Source: Kineococcus sp. TRM81007 (GTDB lineage Bacteria; Actinomycetota; Actinomycetes; Actinomycetales; Kineococcaceae). From it: a DNA stretch of 41,320 nt. The first letter of the stretch is position 1. Each line of letters opens with the position of its first letter. Below the pieces are notes generated by a model. It saw only the letters and a list, made by a program, of their open reading frames with translations. It searched no databases and was not told the DNA's origin. Location of the stretch: assembly GCF_022669155.1 (NCBI RefSeq), contig NZ_JALBVB010000055.1, positions 172,133-213,452 on the forward strand. The letters are read 5' to 3'. Positions 23,432 through 30,809 of the stretch are shown here, piece by piece. The translations under genes and the position numbers were made by a program.

Positions 23432-23764
23432 GTGAAGAGGACCAGGTCGCTCCTCCCGGCGACGACGCACGCCCTCACGGCCCTCGGCGCCCAGATCGCC
23501 GCGGGCCGCCGCGAGCACGGCTGGAGCGCCGCGGACCTGGCCGGCCGCCTGGGCGTCGCCCCGGCACTGGTGGGCCGCATCGAGAGGGGCGCCCCCGGCA
23601 CCGCCGTCGGCACCGTGCTGGAGGCGGCGATCGTGTGTGGCGTCCCGCTGTTCTCGGTGGACGCCGAGGAGCTGCCCGGCGTCGCCGCGCTGGCCCGGGA
23701 CCGGCTGGCGCTGCTGCCCCGCCGCGTGCACCGGCGCAGGATCGAGATCGACGATGACTTCTGA
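23432..23764 (+). CDS. hipB: HipB-like helix-turn-helix antitoxin
   Basis: 110 aa from GTG 23432, with AGGA 8 nt upstream; GTG 23426 and ATG 23405 are alternatives. A Cro/C1-type helix-turn-helix spans about 15-70: LGAQIAAGRREHGWSAADLA, GRLGVAPALVGRIERG, then TVLEAAIVCGVPLF. The C-terminal third is basic then acidic (RRVHRRRIEIDDDF). The gene overlaps hipA by 11 bp, the classic order of antitoxin before toxin. It should repress its own promoter and neutralise HipA. Confidence 0.85.
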   Translation: MKRTRSLLPATTHALTALGAQIAAGRREHGWSAADLAGRLGVAPALVGRIERGAPGTAVGTVLEAAIVCGVPLFSVDAEELPGVAALARDRLALLPRRVHRRRIEIDDDF

Positions 23765-25046
23765 CGCCCCCCCCGCCCGCGTGTTCGTCTGGGTGTGGCT
23801 ACCAGGGGCCACGAACCCCGTCGTGGCCGGCGTGCTGCAGGACACCGGCGAGCAGGCGCGCGGGCAGGCGGTGCTCGCGTTCCGCTACGCCGCCAGCTAC
23901 CGGGCCCGGGGGAACGCCGTCTCCCTGTTCGACCGCGAGCTACCCCTGGACGGCGAGGTGCACGATCCTCGGGACACTCCCCACCGCGCACCCTCCGCGC
24001 TGGCGGGCTGCCTGCGGGACGCGGCACCGGACGCGTGGGGTCGCCGCGTGGTCAACCTCCGGCTCGCCGCGGACCCGGACGCGGACCTGTCCGAGACCGC
24101 CTACCTGATGGCCTCCGGCAGCGACCGGATCGGCGCCCTGGACTTCCAGGAGGCCCCGGACCGCTACGTCGCCCGCGACGAGGCGGCCACGCTCGACGAG
24201 CTGCTGCACGTCGCCGCGCTCGTCGAGGAGGGGCGCGCGGTTCCGCCGTCGCTCGCAGCCGCCGCCCAGCACGGCACCTCGATCGGTGGCGCACGGCCGA
24301 AGGCGCTCCTCGACGACCCCGGGCGCCGCCTGATCGCGAAGTTCTCCTCCTCCACCGACACCCGGCCGGTGGTCAAGGCGGAGGGCCTCGCGATGCTGCT
24401 CGCCGCGAGGGCGGGGATCTCGGTCCCGGCCGTGGAGGTGGTCCGGGCTGCGGGCAAGGACGTCCTGCTGGTCGAGCGCTTCGATCGGGAAGCGGTCCAC
24501 GCACCGGACGGGACGGCTGCGCACACCCGGAAGTCGATGATCTCGATGCTGACGGTGCTCGGGGTCTCGGAGATGGGTTCGCGCCACACCAGCTACGCGC
24601 AGCTCGCCGACGAGATCCGCTCGGGCCCCTGGACGGACGTCCCCGGAACCCTGCGGGAGCTGTTCACCCGCCTGGTGTTCAACGTGTTCACCGGCAACAA
24701 CGACGACCACCTGCGCAACCACGCGGCGTTCTGGGACGGCGCCCGGCTGACGCTCACCCCGGCGTACGACCTGTCACCGCAACCGCGTTCGTCGCAGACC
24801 TCGACGCAAGCCATCGGCATCACCCGGGACGGGCGCCGCTCCAGCCAGTTGCGCCTGTGCCGGGAGGTCGCCACGGACTTCCTCCTCACCGCCCGGGACG
24901 CTGACGAGATCGTCGAGCGGGTCCGGGCGGCGATCCACGACCACTGGGACGAGGCCTGCGACGAGGCACGACTGACCGGCGGCGAGCGGCGGCTGCTGTG
25001 GGGTCGCGAGTTCTGCAACCCCTACATCGAGTACGACACCCCGTGA
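23754..25046 (+). CDS. hipA: HipA-family Ser/Thr kinase toxin
   Basis: 430 aa, full length for the family. ATG 23754 lies inside the end of hipB. It shows the HipA_N region (VWVWLPGATNPVVAGVL, FRYAASYRARGNAVSL), the ATP-binding part (GTSIGGARPKALL, LIAKFSS, KAEGLAMLLA, VLLVERFDRE) and the catalytic loop FTGNNDDHLRNHA with D317 (equivalent of E. coli D309), followed by LTPAYDLSP with D339. All kinase residues look intact. HipA of E. coli phosphorylates glutamyl-tRNA synthetase and induces persistence; the target here is unknown. It is convergent with the NlpC/P60 gene, 27 bp away. Confidence 0.95.
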   Translation: MTSDAPPARVFVWVWLPGATNPVVAGVLQDTGEQARGQAVLAFRYAASYRARGNAVSLFDRELPLDGEVHDPRDTPHRAPSALAGCLRDAAPDAWGRRVVNLRLAADPDADLSETAYLMASGSDRIGALDFQEAPDRYVARDEAATLDELLHVAALVEEGRAVPPSLAAAAQHGTSIGGARPKALLDDPGRRLIAKFSSSTDTRPVVKAEGLAMLLAARAGISVPAVEVVRAAGKDVLLVERFDREAVHAPDGTAAHTRKSMISMLTVLGVSEMGSRHTSYAQLADEIRSGPWTDVPGTLRELFTRLVFNVFTGNNDDHLRNHAAFWDGARLTLTPAYDLSPQPRSSQTSTQAIGITRDGRRSSQLRLCREVATDFLLTARDADEIVERVRAAIHDHWDEACDEARLTGGERRLLWGREFCNPYIEYDTP

Positions 25047-25073
25047 GAGCGCGCGCGGCCGGGCGGAGCGGCC

Positions 25074-26591
25074 TCAGTTGAACGGGCGCACCACCGTGGG
25101 GGCGAGGGTCTCCGCGCCCCGCTTCCTCGTGATGTCCACCACCCGCACGACGCCGCGCTGGTTGGGCGACTCGATCATCTTCCCGCCGCCGAGGGCGATG
25201 GCGACGTGCACGATCCGGCCGGTGCTGTCGGAGGTGTAGAAGACGAAGTCGCCGCGCTGCACCTGCGCCAGCGGGAGGTGCCGCAGCCCGCCGTGCGCGT
25301 ACAGCTCCGCGGAGGTGCGGTAGTCGGCCAGCGGGTGCTTGTCCACGGTGACCGGCCGCGGCGACAGGCCCGCGGCGAGCATCGACTGCAGCACCAGGCC
25401 GGAGCAGTCGGTGCCGTAGCCGACGGGCCCGGCGCCGCCCCAGACGTACTCGGTGCCGAGGTACCGGTGAGCGACCTCGATCATCTTCCCCACCCGCTGG
25501 GCGGCGACGGCGTTCGGCGCGACCTCGATGGGGTGCTGCCAGCCGTCCATGCAGAAGTCCTCGGCTATGCCGAGGCGTTCCCAGGTGGTGCGGTCGACGA
25601 CGCCGGTCACGGGCAGGCGCGCGGAACGCTGGAAGTCGTGGATCGCCGTGGTGGTGGTGCCCTTGTTCCACTCCACCTCGGTGCCGGGCAGGCCGAGGCG
25701 GCGCTGCACGAGTTTCACGCGCGAGCCGTTGTAGCCGGTGTCGATCGGCCGGCACGACGGGACCGCGGGGTGCCAGGACGTCGGCCGCAGCCAGGGGCCG
25801 GTGTCGTCGGTGATGGTGACCTCGGTGGTCCCGGTGCCGGCGTCCCAGGTGACGTACCCGCGCTGGAAGTCGCTGCGCTTGCCGCCGGGCACGTCGTGCT
25901 CGTCGGTGACGGGGTAGCCGAGCGCGCCGGACTCCCAGCCGCTCCGACCCCACGCCCCCTGGATGGCGCCGCGCACGACCTTCGCGCCGATGCCCTCCAC
26001 CCAGTAGGCGGTGCCGCCCTGGAAGGTCTGCATCCGGCCGCCGTCGGTGGCGAGCGCCACCTCACCGGTGACGGGGAAACCCAGGTACCCGTTCTCCCAC
26101 CCCTGCGCGGCGAACAGGCCGCCGAACGCGCCGCGCACCTCGTGCGCGCCGAGCGCGGGCGTCCACAGCACCAGCCCGCCCTCGAACCGCTGGACGCGGC
26201 CGCCGTCGCGGACCGTGAACTCCGCGCTGGTGGGGAACCCGAGGGGGCCGTTCTCCCAGCCGGTGCGGGCCCACTCCTCGCGGATGGCGCCGAACACGGG
26301 GTGCGCGCCGGTCCGGGCGGACCAGTAGAACGTGGCGCCCTGGAACACCTGGGCCCGGCCGCCGCGGGCGACGCCGAACTCGGCGCTCACGCACGCGCCC
26401 GCGACGGAGCGCTCGGCGCCCATCGCCCGCCAGCGCGCGCCGATGTCGCCGGAAGGAGCGCAGGTCGCGGCGTGCGCGGGGGTGGACAGGCCGGTGCTCG
26501 CGGGGGCGACCGTTCCGAGCAGGCTCACGGAGAGGGCACCCGCCACCGCCAGCGCGGTGCGGGTGGTCCACCGTCGGGTCACGATCCGCAT
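25074..26591 (-). CDS. Secreted NlpC/P60 peptidoglycan hydrolase with LGFP repeats and a PG-binding domain
   Basis: 505 aa from ATG 26591, with AGGAGGAGG about 7 nt upstream. A signal peptide (RIVTRRWTTRTALAVAGAL, cleavage near AHA) leads to one degenerate and three good LGFP repeats (GWENGPLGFP, GWENGYLGFP, GWESGALGYP). A peptidoglycan_binding_1 domain follows (SRVKLVQRRLG to FQRSARLPVTGVVDRTTWERL). The C-terminal NlpC/P60 domain has Cys396 (GTDCSGLVLQ) and His462 (VHVAIALGGGKMIESP). The family cleaves D-Glu-diamino-acid bonds in peptide stems. The FliA/WhiG-type promoter at 26653-26680 suggests wall opening timed with flagellation or a developmental step. Confidence 0.95.
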   Translation of the reverse strand: MRIVTRRWTTRTALAVAGALSVSLLGTVAPASTGLSTPAHAATCAPSGDIGARWRAMGAERSVAGACVSAEFGVARGGRAQVFQGATFYWSARTGAHPVFGAIREEWARTGWENGPLGFPTSAEFTVRDGGRVQRFEGGLVLWTPALGAHEVRGAFGGLFAAQGWENGYLGFPVTGEVALATDGGRMQTFQGGTAYWVEGIGAKVVRGAIQGAWGRSGWESGALGYPVTDEHDVPGGKRSDFQRGYVTWDAGTGTTEVTITDDTGPWLRPTSWHPAVPSCRPIDTGYNGSRVKLVQRRLGLPGTEVEWNKGTTTTAIHDFQRSARLPVTGVVDRTTWERLGIAEDFCMDGWQHPIEVAPNAVAAQRVGKMIEVAHRYLGTEYVWGGAGPVGYGTDCSGLVLQSMLAAGLSPRPVTVDKHPLADYRTSAELYAHGGLRHLPLAQVQRGDFVFYTSDSTGRIVHVAIALGGGKMIESPNQRGVVRVVDITRKRGAETLAPTVVRPFN

Positions 26592-26652
26592 GGTCCGTCC
26601 TCCTCCTGCCGGGGCACCAGTCCCGGCGGGGTGCACCGCGGGCTCCGCACCC

Positions 26653-26680
26653 CATCGGCACGCGGGGCGGTCACCTTGAG
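26653..26680 (-). promoter_or_regulatory. FliA/WhiG (sigma28)-type promoter, site 4
   Basis: Minus-strand CTCAAG, 15 nt, GCCGATG, about 60 nt upstream of the ATG of the NlpC/P60-LGFP gene. It starts 13 bp after the hairpin that ends the beta-helix gene. Confidence 0.6.
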
Positions 26681-26692
26681 GCGGAACGGAGT

Positions 26693-26708
26693 GCGGCGAA
26701 CGGGCCGC
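26693..26708 (-). terminator. Hairpin after the beta-helix gene
   Basis: GCGGC-GAACGG-GCCGC, a 5-bp stem, lies 3 bp past the stop of the beta-helix gene and upstream of the site 4 promoter. Confidence 0.45.
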
Positions 26709-26711
26709 GGC

Positions 26712-27587
26712 TCACTCCTCGGGAGGTTCACAGTCGCCGTGCGGCAGGTCCGGCGCGGGGCCGCCACCGATGAAGGCCGTGCAGCTGACGGTGACGACCT
26801 CGTCGGGGATGCGCTCGGTCTGGATGTGGAAGGTATTGCCCAAGAACAGCGATCGCCGCACGTCGCTGCCCCTGCACTGGAAGAGGTTCGCGCCGACGTC
26901 GTACCGGCTGACGACCGACCTGTCGACGGTGACGAAGGCCTGCGAGCAAGTGATCGCCGATCCGCTGCCGCCACCACGGACGAGGGTGCGGTCGAGGAGG
27001 ACGCGCCCTCCGTTCAACGCCAAGAGCGCAGCACCTTCGACGCTGGATCGATCCAGCGCGACCGCGCCTCCCTCGATCGCGGCGCCGGCGTAACCGCCCT
27101 CGCGGAACGTCGAGTGCTCGACGGTCGCTGATCCGGCCACCACGGCGGCGACTCCGTACCCGTCGTCGATCAGGTGGGCACTCTCCACCTCCACCGACGG
27201 GGCGGGGTCGGCTTCAGCATCACCCGCCGGATCGACGAGCACCCCCGCGTCGAAGCCTCGCAGCGTGCCACCGCGGACCACCACGTCCGGAGCCAGTACC
27301 CGGATACCCACCTGCAGCGGGGCGCCGGCGTCATCGGTCCCCGCCCGCGTCCCGGAGATCGTGTAGCCGTTGAGGTGGACGGTGACCCCCGCAGCGTCCA
27401 CGACAAGCCCGTCACCGGAGGGACAGTTCAGATCACCGGTGAGGTAGACGTCCTCGATGATCGTCCACCCGCAGCGGACGTTGGGCTCGTCGTCGTCAAC
27501 CGCACCGTTCGCTGCAGCAGCTGATCCGGGAACGAGGGCCAGTGCAGCGGCCACCACGCCGGTGGCCGTCCGTGACAACGTCCTCAT
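26712..27587 (-). CDS. Secreted right-handed parallel beta-helix protein
   Basis: 291 aa from ATG 27587, with GGAGGAG 6 nt upstream. A signal peptide (RTLSRTATGVVAAALALVPG, cleavage near AAA) precedes successive short rungs typical of pectate-lyase-like beta-helices: GLVVDAAGVTVHLNGYTISG, VGIRVLAPDVVVRGGTLRGF, GYGVAAVVAGSATVEHSTF, GAAIEGGAVALDRSSV. Four cysteines could make disulfides. No catalytic motif of a polysaccharide lyase is clear, so it could bind or process glycans or be purely structural. The coding sequence has more A/T at wobble positions than its neighbours, hinting at later acquisition or low expression. Its 136-bp upstream gap has no recognised promoter. Confidence 0.7.
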   Translation of the reverse strand: MRTLSRTATGVVAAALALVPGSAAAANGAVDDDEPNVRCGWTIIEDVYLTGDLNCPSGDGLVVDAAGVTVHLNGYTISGTRAGTDDAGAPLQVGIRVLAPDVVVRGGTLRGFDAGVLVDPAGDAEADPAPSVEVESAHLIDDGYGVAAVVAGSATVEHSTFREGGYAGAAIEGGAVALDRSSVEGAALLALNGGRVLLDRTLVRGGGSGSAITCSQAFVTVDRSVVSRYDVGANLFQCRGSDVRRSLFLGNTFHIQTERIPDEVVTVSCTAFIGGGPAPDLPHGDCEPPEE

Positions 27588-27723
27588 CGCCCGCTCCTCC
27601 ACCGTTGGATTCACTGAAGGTATCGATGTGTGTGCCCGATGTCACTGGCTTGGCTTCGGCCTGCCGTCGGCGCCCGAGAGGGGATCGGCGTGCGACATCG
27701 GGGTCGCCAACGCCCACACAGCG

Positions 27724-28887
27724 TCAGGGCCGCAGGTAGATCCGCCAGTGGTGCAGCACCGCGGCCAGCGCCGTCCACGCGAGGACGACCAGGACGGTGA
27801 AGCTCACCTGCTCGTGCCCGCCCACGGCGACCGCGGCGGCGATGCGCTGGGCGAGGGTGCGCCCCTCGGCGTCGGCGTGCTGGACGAGCAGCGACATGAC
27901 GACGTGGGAGCCGAAGTAGACGAGCAGGCTGTTGCGCCCGAGCGCCTCCAGCGGCCAGGCGGCGCGGCGCAGCGCGGCGGGGGTGCGGGCGGAGTCCAGC
28001 AGCAGGTGCCCGGCCAGGAGGGCGAGGCCGGTGCCGGCGGTGACGGCGAGCGCGAACGGCGCCGTCCACAGCCGCTTCATCACGGGCACGTCCACCCCGG
28101 CGAGCAAGCCGGGCGCGGTGGCGGTGAGCCAGGCGAGGGCGGCGAACGCGGCGCAGACCGCGAGGACGGGGCCGACCGCGCGGCGGGGGCCGCCGCCGCG
28201 GGCGCGCACGGTGAGGAGGAGGTGCCCGACGCAGGCGCCGGCGGCGGCGGACACGCACGCGCCGAGGGTCGCCACGAGCCCTTCGGGGTCGTGGCCGGCG
28301 GCGCCCTGCCAGTAGACGTGGGCGGCGCCGAAGACGGCGGTGTCGGCGGCACCGGAGGGGTTGCACTCGCGGGTGAGCGCACCGCCGGGGCAGGTGGTGG
28401 CGTACGCGGCGAGCACGGCGGTGTGGGCGAGCGCGAGGACGACGGTGACGACGAGCCAGCCGCGGGCGGTGCGGGTGATGAGGTGCCCGAGGGCGATGAC
28501 GACGACCACCCCGGCGTACAGCTGCAGCACCCCGGTGAACCGCCAGGTGGCCGGTTCCCAGGACGCCAGGACGACCGCGTTGTACAGCAGCCCGATGGCG
28601 ACGAGGACGAAGACGCGGCGGGCGAGGCCGCGCACGTCGGTGCGGCGGTGCATCGCGAACCCGAGCCCGCAGCCGGTGAGGGCGACGAACACGGGGAACA
28701 CCAGGTCCAGGCCGTTCACCCCGGCCCACTCGGCGTGGTCGAACCAGGCGGGGGTGAGCAGCAGGGAGTTCACGGAGACGCTGACGACGAGCATCAGCCC
28801 GCGCACGACGTCGAGGCTGGTGACGCGCCGCTGCGGTCCCGCGGGGCGCTGCGCCGTGGGCGCGCTCTGCTGGGCCGGTCCGCTCAC
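27724..28887 (-). CDS. Multi-pass membrane protein of the HGSNAT/YeiB-like acyltransferase type
   Basis: 387 aa from GTG 28887. No ribosome-binding site precedes it, so the start is provisional. About ten hydrophobic helices. The opening RRVTSLDVVRGLMLVVSVSVN and the late LEALGRNSLLVYFGSHVV match membrane proteins related to heparan-alpha-glucosaminide N-acetyltransferase (DUF1624/DUF5009-like), which carry acetyl groups across membranes to sugars. It may acylate an envelope glycan. The catalytic histidine cannot be assigned with confidence. It is divergent from the Phd/VapC module, with 151 bp between starts. Confidence 0.65.
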   Translation of the reverse strand: MSGPAQQSAPTAQRPAGPQRRVTSLDVVRGLMLVVSVSVNSLLLTPAWFDHAEWAGVNGLDLVFPVFVALTGCGLGFAMHRRTDVRGLARRVFVLVAIGLLYNAVVLASWEPATWRFTGVLQLYAGVVVVIALGHLITRTARGWLVVTVVLALAHTAVLAAYATTCPGGALTRECNPSGAADTAVFGAAHVYWQGAAGHDPEGLVATLGACVSAAAGACVGHLLLTVRARGGGPRRAVGPVLAVCAAFAALAWLTATAPGLLAGVDVPVMKRLWTAPFALAVTAGTGLALLAGHLLLDSARTPAALRRAAWPLEALGRNSLLVYFGSHVVMSLLVQHADAEGRTLAQRIAAAVAVGGHEQVSFTVLVVLAWTALAAVLHHWRIYLRP

Positions 28888-29010
28888 CCGGCCACTGTGC
28901 CAGCCTGCGCGGACGGCCGGGCGCGACCTCCTCGCCCGCACCGGCCACCCCGGTCGACGAGGCTCGACCGGTCCGCGTCCGGATCGACGGCACCGAAACC
29001 CGGAGCACGT

Positions 29011-29029
29011 CGTAGCAGATCGCGCTACG
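29011..29029. promoter_or_regulatory. Candidate operator overlapping the toxin-antitoxin promoter
   Basis: CGTAGC-N7-GCTACG is a perfect 6-bp inverted repeat. It overlaps TACGCT (29026-29031), a possible -10 lying 7 nt before the antitoxin GTG, which fits a leaderless autoregulated operon. Antitoxin binding is inferred. Confidence 0.45.
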
Positions 29030-29038
29030 CTCTTCGAC

Positions 29039-29359
29039 GTGAAGACCGTGCCCGTGCGAGACGTGCGCAACCACTACGCGCAGATCATGCGCGAAGTGCA
29101 GGACGGCGAGACCTTCACCGTGACCAGCGAGGGGCGTCCCATCGCCACCATCAGCCCCTACAGCCCGCCGCAGCCGACAGGCCCGCAGACCTGGGTGCCC
29201 GTCGGACAGGTCGTCGGCGCCCTGTCCCACCTGCGACCCGGCCTCGCCGGTCGCCTCCGCGCCGACCTCGACGAGCACCTCGACGACGAGGTCGTCGACC
29301 CCTTCGAACGGAACCGGCAGGTGCGGGCCGGAGGCGCGCCGGGAGAACGCACCCCGTGA
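29039..29359 (+). CDS. Phd/YefM-type antitoxin
   Basis: 106 aa from GTG 29039, likely leaderless. The N-terminal half is the Phd/YefM DNA-binding fold: VPVRDVRNHYAQIMREVQDG, then ETFTVTSEGRPIATISPY. The C-terminal half is acidic (LRADLDEHLDDEVVDPFE) and should wrap the toxin. It overlaps vapC by four bases (GTGA, 29356-29359). It would act as antitoxin and repressor of its own operon. Confidence 0.9.
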   Translation: MKTVPVRDVRNHYAQIMREVQDGETFTVTSEGRPIATISPYSPPQPTGPQTWVPVGQVVGALSHLRPGLAGRLRADLDEHLDDEVVDPFERNRQVRAGGAPGERTP

Positions 29360-29760
29360 CCAACCTGCTCCTGGACACCAACGCCGTCATCACCCTGGCG
29401 CAAGCGCCCACCGGCACCTCCTTCCCCGGCGTCCGCGACGACGACGCGGCCGCGATCTCGATCGTGACCGAGATGGAGGTGCGCGGGGGCCTGGCGGCGA
29501 ACCCCGCCGACGACGAGCGCCAGCAGACGTTGTCGTTCCTGATGGGTCACTACGTCCCGCTCACCGTCGATGCCCGTGTCGCCTTCCACTACCACCGGGT
29601 CGCCACCGCCGCCGCCGTCCAGGGGCAGAAACCCCGCAAGCGGTTCGCCGACCTCGTGATCGCTGCGACGGCGCTGGCCCACGGGGCGACCCTCGTCACC
29701 GACGACCAGGGCCTGGCGCGGGCGGTCAGCGGCCTGCTGCCCGTGCGCCCTCTCACGTGA
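29356..29760 (+). CDS. vapC: VapC-type PIN-domain ribonuclease toxin
   Basis: 134 aa. The GTG overlaps the antitoxin stop. The four acidic PIN positions are present: D7 (NLLLDTNAVI), E41 (TEMEVRGGL), D99 (RFADLVIAATA) and D116/D117 (LVTDDQGLA). It should be a Mg2+-dependent endoribonuclease acting on tRNA or rRNA, held inactive by the antitoxin. Its TGA overlaps the GTG of the next gene, unusual for a toxin-antitoxin operon. Confidence 0.93.
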   Translation: MTNLLLDTNAVITLAQAPTGTSFPGVRDDDAAAISIVTEMEVRGGLAANPADDERQQTLSFLMGHYVPLTVDARVAFHYHRVATAAAVQGQKPRKRFADLVIAATALAHGATLVTDDQGLARAVSGLLPVRPLT

Positions 29761-30806
29761 GAGAGCGGTGCCGCCACGTGCTCACCTCGGGGGCCGGCGC
29801 GGTGGGCGTGACGGCGGTCGTGGCGGCGCTGCTGACGGCTTGCACCCCCAGCGCGTCCGAGTCGGCCCCGGCTGCGACGGCCGCCGGGGGCCTGGACCTC
29901 GTGGTGAGCCCGCACCCGGACGACGAGCTGGAGGCGTGGTCCCTGCTCGCGGAGGAGCCGGGCGCCTACACGGTCTTCGTGACGCTGACGCTGGGTGAGG
30001 CGACCGTGAACTGCGACCCCGCGGAGGTGGAGCGCAGCACCCAGACCGCGTGGGGGGAGCTGGCCCCCGCTCCCCCGCCGCAGGGCCCGGGCACGGACTC
30101 GTGCAAGCAGGCTCGCACCGCGAGCTGGAACGCGTTCCTGGACGCGGCCGCCGAGAGCGACCCGCACCTGCCGGTGCTGGGCGACGCGCCGGCCCCCTCC
30201 GTGGAGCTGGCCGGGCACCCGGCGCGGGTACGGGTGGCGGACGGCGGTGCCCGGGTCGCCGTGGACGGCGGCGACGGAGAGCTGACCGCGGACGGGGTGG
30301 TGGAGGTCGTCGAGGCGGTCCTCGACCTGCGCGGGGGGCGGTTGCCGGACCTGCCGCTGCGGCGGGTGGTCGGCGCCTCCTACGCGAACGACGCCCCCGA
30401 CGCGGGGGTGAACCGCGCTGCCGACGGCACCTGCACCTCGCACCCGTGCGAGGGCGATCCCCGTTACGCCGAGTACGAGCACCCGGACCACTGGGCGGTG
30501 CGCGAGGCGCTGCTGGACCACGACCTCGGCGCCCGGGACGGCACCTGCGTGGCCACCTGGCCGAGCGACCCCGCCGCCACCCGCACCGCCGAGGTCCCGG
30601 TGGCGACGTACGAGGCGCTCACCGGGCTCGGGGAGCGCGTGGACCCGGCCGACCCGCAGTCCCTGGCCCGCCAGGGGGCGTTCCAGCGCGCCTACGGCTG
30701 GCTGGCGTTCCCGGAGACGTACTGGCCGCAGACGGAGCTGCCGGTGCCGGACGCGGACGGGAACCCGCTGATCATGGCGCGGGTGCAGACGTTCGCCTGC
30801 CGCTGA
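29757..30806 (+). CDS. PIG-L-family deacetylase-like lipoprotein coupled to vapC
   Basis: 349 aa. The GTG at 29757 overlaps the vapC stop by four bases. A lipoprotein signal with LTAC lipobox (Cys29) is followed by a zinc-site motif SPHPDDELEAWSLL. The later acidic/His-rich segment YAEYEHPDHWAVREALL supplies a second HxxH-like site. Family members deacetylate N-acetylglucosamine-containing compounds; an exported lipidated version would act on extracellular or wall glycans. Several extra cysteines occur. Its coupling to a toxin-antitoxin pair is odd: it may be chance adjacency, read-through expression, or cargo addicted to the module. The stop lies 3 bp from the stop of the convergent DUF2079 gene. 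Confidence 0.8.
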   Translation: MRERCRHVLTSGAGAVGVTAVVAALLTACTPSASESAPAATAAGGLDLVVSPHPDDELEAWSLLAEEPGAYTVFVTLTLGEATVNCDPAEVERSTQTAWGELAPAPPPQGPGTDSCKQARTASWNAFLDAAAESDPHLPVLGDAPAPSVELAGHPARVRVADGGARVAVDGGDGELTADGVVEVVEAVLDLRGGRLPDLPLRRVVGASYANDAPDAGVNRAADGTCTSHPCEGDPRYAEYEHPDHWAVREALLDHDLGARDGTCVATWPSDPAATRTAEVPVATYEALTGLGERVDPADPQSLARQGAFQRAYGWLAFPETYWPQTELPVPDADGNPLIMARVQTFACR

Positions 30807-30809
30807 GGG

